DNA of 6,461 nt from an uncultured Desulfomonile sp. (lineage in GTDB: Bacteria; Desulfobacterota; Desulfomonilia; Desulfomonilales; Desulfomonilaceae): positions 1 to 6,461 of the forward strand of contig CALDNG010000007.1 of assembly GCA_937915285.1 (NCBI GenBank), read 5' to 3'. Position numbers and translations under genes: made by a program. This document shows, piece by piece, positions 1 to 6,328 of this stretch (its first letter is position 1; the number at the start of each line of letters is the position of its first letter). Under the pieces are notes generated by a model. The model made no database searches. It saw nothing but the letters and a program-made list of their open reading frames with translations, and was not told the origin of the DNA.

Positions 1-1252
1 CCATGCCATTCATGAGTGGTCGCAAGACCTCCGGGATGGTTACACTACCATCGGCGTTCTGGAAATTTTCCAGTATCGGTATGAGTATCCTGGGGGATGC
101 GACTGCCGTGTTGTTGAGGGTATGGCAATATGAAGTCTTGTTGTCAGAGCCTCGCCAGCGAATCTTGAGACGCCGCGCCTGGAATTCGTGCAAGGTGGAG
201 CATGAGTGAGTCTCAGAGTACTTACCTCGGCTAGGCATCCAGGTTTCTATTTCGTGTTTGAGCACCTGTCCCTGTCCGATCTCTGCGCCGCAGGCCAATG
301 CGACCCTGTATGGGAGCCCAAGCCCCTGCATTATCGCCTCGGCATTACCCAAAAGCCTGTGATGTTCAACTCTGGAAACCTCAGGGTCATTCACACATAT
401 GGTAACCTGCTCAACCTTGTTGAACTGATGCAGCCTGTAAAAACCACGAGTGTCGCGCCCGTATGATCCGGCTTCCCGCCTGAAACATGTGGAATAGCCG
501 CAGTAGCGTTTGGGAAGCTCTTTCTCCTGAAGTATTTCGTCCATGTGGAAGGAGACCAGGGAAACTTCCGCTGTGCCTATCAGGTAGAGATCGTCTTTCT
601 CTACAAAAAAGGTGTCTTCCTCCCCAAGAGGGAAAAAACCGGTCCCAACCATGGCCTCGCGACGAACAAGCTGAGGCACAATCATTGGCTGGAATCCCCT
701 TGAGAACAGGGTATCCAGAGCATATTTGAACAATGCGAATTCGAGCAGGGCGCCCTCATTCTTAAGGACATACATCCTGGCTCCAGCAAACTTTACGGCG
801 CGCGGCATGTCAAGGATGTCCAGGGACTCTGCAAGTTCCAGGTGGTCCTTAGGCGTGAAATCAAATTCCCTTGGCTCACCGAATTTTCTCACAAGGATGT
901 TGTCGTCCTCTGAATCACCTTCCGGCGTCTCATCCAGTGGTGGATTTGGCGCCATAAGCATCAACTGCTCGAAGCGGTCTTCTAGAACCCGGAGTTCTGG
1001 CTCTTTTTCCGTGAGGTCATCCTTAATGGATTTGACCAAGGCTACGGCTTTGTCTTTTTCCTCGTCCTTGAGTTTGGGAATTTCTTTGGAAATACGGTTT
1101 CGATCTGCCCTGAGGGTCTCCACATCCGTTCTGAGACGCCGGGTCTGTTCATCGACAGCCAGTAACTCGTCCAGATCAAACTTCATACGCTTCTTGCGTA
1201 TGCCATCCCTAACTTTCTCCGGGTGATTTCTTATGAAGGCGATATCAAGCAT
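1..1252 (-). CDS. serS: Seryl-tRNA synthetase, 3' end cut by window edge
   Basis: Cytoplasmic class II aminoacyl-tRNA synthetase that activates serine with ATP and charges tRNA-Ser (and tRNA-Sec where present). The gene reads leftward from ATG at 1252-1250 and gives 417 residues without a stop before the edge. The family is usually about 425-430 residues, so only some ten C-terminal residues are missing. Residues about 1-100 begin MLDIAFIRNHPEKVRDGI and form the charged helical-hairpin tRNA-binding arm typical of SerRS. The catalytic domain follows: a GTAEVS segment, motif 2 as CFRREAGSYGRDTRGF (from residue 256), FQARRLKIRWR, and motif 3 as LNNTAVASPRILIPILEN (from residue 379, with the conserved Arg at 388). 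A good ribosome-binding site fixes the start. Motif 3 is NNTAVASPRIL rather than the enterobacterial NGSGLAVGRTL form, and TAEVP reads TAEVS; I take these as lineage variants, not damage. It lies 31 bp downstream of a small gene, probably co-transcribed. Confidence 0.96.
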   Translation of the reverse strand, partial: MLDIAFIRNHPEKVRDGIRKKRMKFDLDELLAVDEQTRRLRTDVETLRADRNRISKEIPKLKDEEKDKAVALVKSIKDDLTEKEPELRVLEDRFEQLMLMAPNPPLDETPEGDSEDDNILVRKFGEPREFDFTPKDHLELAESLDILDMPRAVKFAGARMYVLKNEGALLEFALFKYALDTLFSRGFQPMIVPQLVRREAMVGTGFFPLGEEDTFFVEKDDLYLIGTAEVSLVSFHMDEILQEKELPKRYCGYSTCFRREAGSYGRDTRGFYRLHQFNKVEQVTICVNDPEVSRVEHHRLLGNAEAIMQGLGLPYRVALACGAEIGQGQVLKHEIETWMPSRGKYSETHSCSTLHEFQARRLKIRWRGSDNKTSYCHTLNNTAVASPRILIPILENFQNADGSVTIPEVLRPLMNGM

Positions 1253-1257
1253 TCAAG

Positions 1258-1264
1258 TCTCCTG
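1258..1264 (-). promoter_or_regulatory. Ribosome-binding site of serS
   Basis: On the minus strand this reads CAGGAGA, with a spacer of six bases from the AGGAG core to the ATG at 1252. It supports the serS start and lies inside the 31-bp gap after the upstream small gene. Confidence 0.8.
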
Positions 1265-1283
1265 AAACAGCAAAATTGTCCTG

Positions 1284-1595
1284 TCAGTCCGGCTCTACCT
1301 TGAGCCAGCGTGGTTTTTGAGTTTTGGCAAGTGTTTTTTTCAATCCCTCCGATGGATCAGACCACTCGATTTTTTCCATGACGGTTGTCGGTTCGGGAGC
1401 CTGATCATCGTTGTCGGTTTTTTGTCCAAAGTTCTTCTCAATGTATTCCTTGAGTTCCATCTGTTCAGCCGGAAGCATATCGGCATAAAGCTTCTCTAAC
1501 GTCTCGCGCTCCGACCTGGTCATTGCGCCAGGCCCTATCTTCTTGGAGGCCTCCAGCCATTTCTTCTGTTTCTGTGTCAATTTTGTATCACTCAA
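1284..1595 (-). CDS. Small charged protein of unknown function, probable TTG start
   Basis: I cannot assign a function. The predicted product is 103 residues, soluble, rich in Lys and Glu, with no signal peptide or membrane segment. Residues 6-57 look helical and carry the segments LTQKQKKWLEASKKIGPGAM and TRSERETLEKLYADMLP, which look like a conserved domain rather than random coding. An acidic, proline-containing linker (about 59-71) follows, then a tail with two tryptophans (W78, W97). An in-frame ATG exists at 1610, but a strong AGGAG lies inside that extension, seven bases before a TTG at 1595-1593, and nothing like a Shine-Dalgarno site precedes the ATG. I therefore start at TTG (MSDTKLTQ...). 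The stop is 31 bp from serS on the same strand, suggesting one operon; the partnership with serS may be only positional. No catalytic or metal-binding motif is visible. Confidence 0.78.
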   Translation of the reverse strand: MSDTKLTQKQKKWLEASKKIGPGAMTRSERETLEKLYADMLPAEQMELKEYIEKNFGQKTDNDDQAPEPTTVMEKIEWSDPSEGLKKTLAKTQKPRWLKVEPD

Positions 1596-1602
1596 AATAC
1601 TT

Positions 1603-1607
1603 CTCCT
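1603..1607 (-). promoter_or_regulatory. Ribosome-binding site that fixes a TTG start
   Basis: AGGAG on the minus strand, followed by a seven-base spacer (AAGTATT) and TTG at 1595. It overlaps codons 2 and 3 of the alternative ATG-1610 frame, so that ATG cannot be the start served by this site. Confidence 0.65.
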
Positions 1608-1672
1608 CATAAAGAAATGTGTTCACCAATTAATTTAAGCATATCTCATCAAGAAAAAACTCTTCGAGTGAA

Positions 1673-1689
1673 TCCGGTAATCAACCGGA
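1673..1689. repeat. Perfect inverted repeat TCCGGT-N5-ACCGGA, possible operator
   Basis: The 6-bp arms 1673-1678 and 1684-1689 are exact reverse complements around the five-base spacer AATCA. It stands out as a GC-rich element in an AT-rich intergenic region between divergent genes, the usual setting for a dimeric repressor or activator site. It is too short and lacks a T-run, so it is not a terminator. The binding protein is unknown and no regulator gene lies in the window. Confidence 0.4.
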
Positions 1690-1804
1690 CCAAATTAACA
1701 ACTAAAAGTCTTTACTGCAATACGTTTGATATATGTGTTTCGGTAGATAGGGTCAAAACCAGTTGATTTTATGCCCAAAAGCTTGTAGCTATGCCCTCTA
1801 GCAA

Positions 1805-1833
1805 TTGCCTGTTGAATAAATTGCGGATATATG
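1805..1833 (+). promoter_or_regulatory. Candidate sigma-70-type promoter for the ABC operon
   Basis: TTGCCT (1805-1810) and TATATG (1828-1833) are separated by 17 bases, and each matches four of six consensus positions. Transcription would begin near 1840 and give a leader of about 35 bases before the TTG start at 1875. If used, it rules out translation from ATG 1791. Matches this loose occur by chance in AT-rich DNA, so this is only a candidate. Confidence 0.25.
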
Positions 1834-1859
1834 AAACTATTCCAACCGTAAGCTTTCGT

Positions 1860-1864
1860 AAGGA
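1860..1864 (+). promoter_or_regulatory. Ribosome-binding site deciding the lipoprotein start
   Basis: AAGGA sits ten bases before TTG 1875 (about eight if aligned to a full AGGAGG), but only one base before ATG 1866, which is too close to serve that ATG. It therefore favours the TTG start, which also gives the cleaner signal peptide, MKSLR followed by a hydrophobic run. Confidence 0.5.
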
Positions 1865-1874
1865 CATGGATAAT

Positions 1875-3533
1875 TTGAAATCATTAAGACTTGTAGTGAC
1901 CGTTTTGTTGACTTTTCTCGTTTTTGGCTGCTCCAATGATGAAAAAAAGGCTGCAAAGACAACTTCAGAAAATACCCCTCAATCAGTTCCGACTTCTGAG
2001 ATGAAGCCTGCCTATGGTGACATGATGATTCGGGGCAGTATCGGTGACGCATCGGTGCTCTTGCCGGTACTTGCGTCCGATTCAGCGAGTTCCGAAATCA
2101 ACAGCCTTATTTACAACGGCCTCGTAAAATATGACAAAAACATAAATCTGGTTGGAGAACTGGCTGAAAGATGGGAAATCTCCGAAGACAACCTTAAGAT
2201 CAGGTTCTATCTCAGAAAGGACGTGACCTGGCAGGATGGGACACCCTTCACCAGCAAGGACGTTGAATATACTTACAGGATTTATGTCGATCCAAAGACT
2301 CCTACCGCTTATGCCACAGATTTTCTAAGGGTCAAGGAATTCAGGATAATAGACGATCATACGGTAGAAGTTATTTACGAAAAACCGTATGCCCCTGCAT
2401 TGGCGTCCTGGGGTCAATCCATGCTGCCGAGCCATTTACTTGAGGGCAAGGAAATCACCGACAGTCCGCTGAAGCGCAACCCGGTGGGAACGGGTCCCTA
2501 CAGGTTCAAGGAATGGAATACAGGAGAAAAAACACTCCTTGAGAGCTATCACAACTATTTCGAGGGACGTCCTTACATTGACCAGGTTCTAACCCGGGTC
2601 ATCCCGGACCTGGCAACCATGTTCCTTGAATTGAAAGCGAGTCGGCTCGACCAAATGGGGCTTACACCCATGCAGTACGAGCGACAGACGAATAACCAGT
2701 GGTTCAACGAACATTTCAACAAATACAAATATCTGGCTTTTGGATATTCCTATCTTGGATACAATCTGAAGGACTGGAAATTTCAGGACAAAAAGGTCCG
2801 TCAGGCGCTGACCACAGCCATCAACCGTGAGAGCATCGTTCAGGGGGTGCTCCTCGGATTAGGTGATGTCGCAAATACGCCCTATAAGCCGGATACGTAT
2901 TGGTACAACCCGCATGTGAAAAAATTCCCATACGATCCTGAAAAGGCAAAGAAGATGCTTGAAGAAGCCGGTTGGAGAGATACAGACGGCGACGGCATCA
3001 TCGACAAGGACGGAAAACCTTTCGAGTTCACCATCATTACTAACCATGGAAACGACATGAGGAAGAATGCCGCTACCATAATCCAGAAGGATCTCAAAAA
3101 CGTTGGCATTGAAGTGAAGATCCGGGTCATCGAGTGGGCCGCATTCATAAAGAACTTTATTAACAAACGGAATTTTGAAGCCTGTCTGCTTGGATGGGGT
3201 ATCGGGATAGACCCCAGTCAGATCGATATCTGGAACTCAAAAAAGACCGGAGAGAGTGAACTGAATTTTATCACTTACCAGAATCCGGAGGTAGACAGAC
3301 TTCTTGAATTGGGTGTTTCAACCTACGACAAGGAAGAACGAAAAAAATATTATGATGAGTTCCAGGCCATAATAGCCGAGGACCAACCTTACACATTCCT
3401 GTTTGTCCAGTATTCGTTGCCCATAATCAGCTCGCGCTTCCACGGCATTCAACCGGCGCCCATAGGAATAAGCTATAACTTCACAGAATGGTATGTGCCA
3501 AAACAACTTCAGAAATACACCGTTCAGCCGTAG
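1875..3533 (+). CDS. Peptide/nickel-type ABC transporter substrate-binding lipoprotein (SBP family 5)
   Basis: Extracytoplasmic solute receptor of an ABC importer in the DppA/OppA/NikA group, which binds di- and oligopeptides, nickel chelates or other small ligands and delivers them to the permease pair. From TTG 1875 the product is 552 residues, normal for the family. Residues 1-18 are a lipoprotein signal peptide (MKSLR, hydrophobic core, lipobox VFGC), with Cys19 the expected lipidated residue. The family signature lies at about 97-135 (AERWEISEDNLKIRFYLRKD, then WQDGTPFTSKDVEYT). NPVGTGPYRFKEW (202-214), a DTDGDGIIDKDGK loop (369-381) resembling a calcium-binding loop and common in this family, and YQNPEVDRLLE near the C-terminus follow. 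Alternative starts are ATG 1866 (three residues longer, poorly spaced ribosome-binding site) and ATG 1791 (no site). The lipobox Phe at -2 is slightly unusual. The ligand cannot be told from sequence. It heads the operon, six bases before the first permease. Confidence 0.95.
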   Translation: MKSLRLVVTVLLTFLVFGCSNDEKKAAKTTSENTPQSVPTSEMKPAYGDMMIRGSIGDASVLLPVLASDSASSEINSLIYNGLVKYDKNINLVGELAERWEISEDNLKIRFYLRKDVTWQDGTPFTSKDVEYTYRIYVDPKTPTAYATDFLRVKEFRIIDDHTVEVIYEKPYAPALASWGQSMLPSHLLEGKEITDSPLKRNPVGTGPYRFKEWNTGEKTLLESYHNYFEGRPYIDQVLTRVIPDLATMFLELKASRLDQMGLTPMQYERQTNNQWFNEHFNKYKYLAFGYSYLGYNLKDWKFQDKKVRQALTTAINRESIVQGVLLGLGDVANTPYKPDTYWYNPHVKKFPYDPEKAKKMLEEAGWRDTDGDGIIDKDGKPFEFTIITNHGNDMRKNAATIIQKDLKNVGIEVKIRVIEWAAFIKNFINKRNFEACLLGWGIGIDPSQIDIWNSKKTGESELNFITYQNPEVDRLLELGVSTYDKEERKKYYDEFQAIIAEDQPYTFLFVQYSLPIISSRFHGIQPAPIGISYNFTEWYVPKQLQKYTVQP

Positions 3534-3535
3534 GA
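3532..3535 (+). promoter_or_regulatory. Ribosome-binding site overlapping the upstream stop codon
   Basis: AGGA begins inside the TAG stop of the binding-protein gene and lies four bases before the ATG at 3540. Overlap of stop and ribosome-binding site suggests translational coupling of permease synthesis to the binding protein. Confidence 0.55.
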
Positions 3536-3539
3536 TAAA

Positions 3540-4517
3540 ATGATCCTGTATATCCTGAAACGAATATTGTTGATGATCCCAGTGCTGTTGGGAATAACCA
3601 TCATTTCCTTCTCTGTCATGAAAATGGCGCCTGGAGATCCCATTAGCCTAATGACGGATTTGAACCCCAACATGAATGAAGAAGCCATAAAAAGGATCCG
3701 GGCACATTACGGACTAGATCAGCCATGGCACATCCAGTACCTGAAATGGCTACAAAACATGTTGGCTCTGGACTTTGGAAAGTCTTTCGCATCAGATAGC
3801 AGACCGGTTCTGGACAAGATACTGGAGAGAATCCCAATAACCCTGTTAATCAATTTGCTGTCGATGTTCTTCATTCTGGCTGCCGCCATACCGATAGGCG
3901 TCATATCGGCTGTGAAACAGGACTCGTGGTTTGACCGGGGTGCTTCATTATTCGTATTTGTGGGTTTTGCAGTGCCAACTTTCTGGCTGGCGCTTTTACT
4001 GATGATACTTTTCGGAGTCAAGCTGGAATGGCTACCTATATCCGGTTTCCGGTCACTGAATTATGCGTCACTGACTCCGTTTGAACAGTTGACGGATGTG
4101 GCAAAACACCTGATATTGCCGATTTTTGTTTCAGCATTCGGTGGGTTGGCGGGAATGAGCAGATACATGCGTTCCAACATGCTTGAGGTTATCAGGCAGG
4201 ATTACATAACTACCGCCAGGGCAAAGGGGCTAAACGAAAGAGCGGTAATTTTTCACCACGCATTGCGCAACGCACTATTACCGGTAATTACAATTCTCGG
4301 CTTGTCTATTCCTGGCCTGATCGGGGGAAGCGTCATCTTTGAGACGATCTTTGCCATCCCGGGCATGGGGCAACTATTCTATCAGTCGGTCATGATGAGG
4401 GACTACCCGACCATAATGGGTATTCTCGTGATAGGAGCTGTGCTAACTCTCCTGGGTAATCTGCTAGCTGACTTGCTTTACTCCTGGGCCGATCCAAGGA
4501 TAAGGGTCGCGGACTAA
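3540..4517 (+). CDS. ABC transporter permease, DppB/OppB family
   Basis: One of two inner-membrane subunits forming the translocation channel of a peptide/nickel-type importer. The product is 325 residues, typical for DppB/OppB. The N-terminus [20 protein letters not shown], followed by MAPGDP, is the classic TM1 opening of this subfamily. Membrane segments are visible at about 9-28, 100-124, 135-158, 191-210, 245-265 and 293-315. The cytoplasmic EAA loop that docks onto the ATPase is intact: [10 protein letters not shown] (from Asp221, conserved Gly230), then NALLPV (244-249). The segments FAIPGMGQL and MRDYPTIMG and the C-terminal WADPRIR are family hallmarks. The ATG at 3540 is supported by AGGA in the stop codon region just upstream. 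The intact coupling loop implies that it still needs an ATPase partner, although none is encoded in the window. DppB, OppB, NikB and related names cannot be separated here, so no symbol is given. Confidence 0.95.
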   Translation: MILYILKRILLMIPVLLGITIISFSVMKMAPGDPISLMTDLNPNMNEEAIKRIRAHYGLDQPWHIQYLKWLQNMLALDFGKSFASDSRPVLDKILERIPITLLINLLSMFFILAAAIPIGVISAVKQDSWFDRGASLFVFVGFAVPTFWLALLLMILFGVKLEWLPISGFRSLNYASLTPFEQLTDVAKHLILPIFVSAFGGLAGMSRYMRSNMLEVIRQDYITTARAKGLNERAVIFHHALRNALLPVITILGLSIPGLIGGSVIFETIFAIPGMGQLFYQSVMMRDYPTIMGILVIGAVLTLLGNLLADLLYSWADPRIRVAD

Positions 4518-4562
4518 CCGGAATACGTCGGATCAGAACTGAAATTCGAGAAGAATTGGAAG

Positions 4563-5402
4563 ATGATATTTAGAAGTGAATTTTTGACCAGGCTTTCAAA
4601 GAACCGGATGGCGATGACCGGGCTGCTGATCGTGATTGTTCTGTTTTCTACATCTGTGCTGGCTTCCCGTCTGGCCCCATACCCTCCTTCGGACATAGAC
4701 ACGACCAGCATTCTGGAGGGGCCATCATGGAAGCATCCCATGGGTACTGATATCCTCGGCAGGGATGTGCTTTCAAGAATTATTTTCGGTTCAGGCGTAT
4801 CATTGAGTGTGGGTTTTGTCGCAGTGGGTATTTCGACGCTCATAGGGGTGATACTGGGAGCAATATCGGGCTACTATTCCGGACTCGCTGACCGGGTCAT
4901 CATGCGGTTCGTCGATGTTATGCTGTGCTTCCCGTCGTTCTTCCTGATTCTTGCAGTGATCGCTTTTGTGGGTCCGAGTATCTGGAACATCATGGTGGTC
5001 ATCGGTGTTACATCGTGGATGGGTGTAACCAGGCTGGTCAGGGCGGAATTCCTTAGTATAAGGGAAAGGGACTTCGTCAAGGCGGCAATCGCTCAGGGCG
5101 CTTCTGACGCTCGAATAATCTTCCTTCATATTCTCCCCAATGCCATGGCGCCAATCCTGGTAGCGGCAACTCTCGGGGTCGCATCAGCCGTGCTGGTTGA
5201 ATCGGGCCTTTCATTCCTGGGTATTGGAGTCCAACCGCCGGATCCTTCATGGGGAAACATGCTGACCGAGGGCAAGGACAACATTGAAATAGCATGGTGG
5301 CTATCACTTTTCCCGGGACTTGCAATACTTATTACCGTCATGGGTTACAATATGCTTGGAGAAGGAATAAGGGATTCATTCGACCCGCGTCTCAAGCGTT
5401 AG
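4563..5402 (+). CDS. ABC transporter permease, DppC/OppC family
   Basis: Second inner-membrane subunit, pairing with the upstream DppB/OppB-type protein. The product is 279 residues, normal for DppC/OppC. The N-terminus FLTRLSKNRMAMTGLLIV is the typical cytoplasmic lead into TM1 (about 18-35). The signature HPMGTDILGRDVLSRIIFG follows, then membrane segments near 81-101, 118-140, 142-160, 194-214 and 242-264. The EAA coupling loop is DFVKAAIAQGASDARIIFLH (Asp170, Gly179), then ILPNAMAPIL. The C-terminal DPSWGNML and MLGEGIRDSFDPRLKR are diagnostic of the family. It starts 45 bp after the first permease. The ribosome-binding site is weak: GAGAAG at 4548-4553 has a nine-base spacer, and GGA at 4558-4560 is too close. 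The ATPase genes that usually follow this subunit are not here; a formyltransferase-fold gene comes next after 65 bp. Confidence 0.95.
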   Translation: MIFRSEFLTRLSKNRMAMTGLLIVIVLFSTSVLASRLAPYPPSDIDTTSILEGPSWKHPMGTDILGRDVLSRIIFGSGVSLSVGFVAVGISTLIGVILGAISGYYSGLADRVIMRFVDVMLCFPSFFLILAVIAFVGPSIWNIMVVIGVTSWMGVTRLVRAEFLSIRERDFVKAAIAQGASDARIIFLHILPNAMAPILVAATLGVASAVLVESGLSFLGIGVQPPDPSWGNMLTEGKDNIEIAWWLSLFPGLAILITVMGYNMLGEGIRDSFDPRLKR

Positions 5403-5467
5403 CGTTTATGACGGAAAGAAACTTCAACTAACAATCACAATTTTGAAATCAAGGGGATGAACAGGGT

Positions 5468-6328
5468 ATGTCGCTCAAGATCGGATGGTTCTCCACTGCA
5501 AGGGACGCCGCAGCTAGAAATCTTCTAAAGGCTGTTCGGGATGACATCATTGCTAACGATGTTCCGGCAAGGCTGGAATGGATATTTTGCCACCGGGAGA
5601 CAGGTGATGGACCTGCGAATGAGGAATATATCCAGCGTGAGATGTTTTTTGACATGGCCGCAGAGTTCGACATTCCAGTTGCCACGTTGTCACATGTGAG
5701 GTTCATGCCCGAACTCAGAAAACTTGGGATTCAGAAAAGTCCGAGCGCAGCCCAGGCATCCGAGGAACTGGAGAGATGGCGCAACCTATATGGAGAACAG
5801 GTTGTCAAGACCATAAGGATTCTGCCTGAGGTCGATGTTATAGTCATGGCCGGTTACATGCTTATTATAGGCGATCCAGAACTCCAGGCGCTCGACATGG
5901 TGAACATCCACCCTGCCCTACCGTGGGGACCTCAAGGAACATGGCAGGAAGTAATCCACCGCCTTATCGCTGAAAAGGCTTCTGAACAGGGGGCCATGGT
6001 GCATTTGGTGACAAGGACGCTGGATCGCGGACCGGTGATATCTTACTGCCGTTTTCCCATCACTGGGCCTGACTGGGACGAACTGTGGATGAAATGGGAT
6101 AAAGACATCAATCCGGAGTCCTCCTTGGCGGACAGGGAACAGCATGAGCTTTTCAGAAAGATCCGACATGAGGGAGAGATCAGGGAATTACCCCTGCTGA
6201 CTAACGCCATCAGGGAAATGGCTTGCGGGCGAGTGGCAGTCCGGGACAAAAAAATCTGGGTTTCAGGGAATGTCTCATCAGAAGGTGTTGACCTTACAGA
6301 CGCTATCGAAGCTAGCCTTCGGGTTTAA
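5468..6328 (+). CDS. Formyltransferase-fold protein, divergent PurN-like
   Basis: Cytoplasmic enzyme of the folate-dependent formyltransferase superfamily, 286 residues. The core resembles glycinamide ribonucleotide transformylase: VDVIVMAGYMLII matches the PurN VVVLAGFMRIL strand-turn, NIHPALP gives catalytic Asn146 and His148, and HLVTRTLDRGPVI gives catalytic Asp186. The Asn-to-Asp distance (40 residues) is close to PurN (38). Differences are marked. The N-terminus reads IGWFSTARDAAARNLL where PurN has the GNGSN phosphate-binding loop. There is extra sequence around residues 80-115, and about 25 extra residues at 205-235 after the catalytic Asp. PurN is about 210 residues. The acceptor may therefore not be glycinamide ribonucleotide; 10-formyl-tetrahydrofolate as donor is inferred from the fold. 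The ATG at 5468 has AAGGGG (5451-5456) eleven bases upstream. It follows the permeases by 65 bp with no terminator, so co-transcription is likely. It could be a second purine-pathway PurN or a specialised enzyme. Confidence 0.82.
   Translation: MSLKIGWFSTARDAAARNLLKAVRDDIIANDVPARLEWIFCHRETGDGPANEEYIQREMFFDMAAEFDIPVATLSHVRFMPELRKLGIQKSPSAAQASEELERWRNLYGEQVVKTIRILPEVDVIVMAGYMLIIGDPELQALDMVNIHPALPWGPQGTWQEVIHRLIAEKASEQGAMVHLVTRTLDRGPVISYCRFPITGPDWDELWMKWDKDINPESSLADREQHELFRKIRHEGEIRELPLLTNAIREMACGRVAVRDKKIWVSGNVSSEGVDLTDAIEASLRV

Larger units (their letters stand above)
1596..1874. promoter_or_regulatory. Divergent intergenic region, control of both operons
   Basis: These 279 bases separate the leftward small-gene/serS unit from the rightward ABC transporter operon and must hold both promoters. 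The region is visibly more AT-rich than the flanking genes. A plus-strand frame opens at ATG 1791, but its first residues have no ribosome-binding site and do not resemble a binding-protein N-terminus, so I treat it as non-coding. Visible contents are a perfect inverted repeat at 1673-1689, a weak sigma-70-like promoter at 1805-1833, and the ribosome-binding sites at both ends. I could not identify a convincing leftward promoter. Confidence 0.6.

Noticed and set aside
3..1226. Several plus-strand open frames across the first 1.2 kb
   Set aside because: They lie antisense to serS, whose translation shows clear synthetase motifs, and their products have serine/arginine-rich, low-complexity compositions typical of shadow frames.
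1654..1669. Minus-strand hairpin ACTC-GAA-GAGT followed by a T-run, resembling a terminator or attenuator
   Set aside because: The stem is only 4 bp and lies upstream of the small gene rather than after one; too weak to be an intrinsic terminator.
1695..1735. TTAACA and TATATG as a plus-strand promoter upstream of ATG 1791
   Set aside because: The spacing between these hexamers is far from 17 bases and no acceptable -10 lies at the right distance from TTAACA.
5408..5431. Tiny frame MTERNFN between the second permease and the formyltransferase, at the place where an ATPase gene would start
   Set aside because: Seven codons, no ribosome-binding site, and no further ATPase-like sequence in any frame, so it cannot be claimed as an ATPase remnant or leader peptide.
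2859..6249. Minus-strand open frames of 62-109 codons under the transporter and formyltransferase genes
   Set aside because: All are antisense to genes with strong family motifs; none has recognisable domains of its own.
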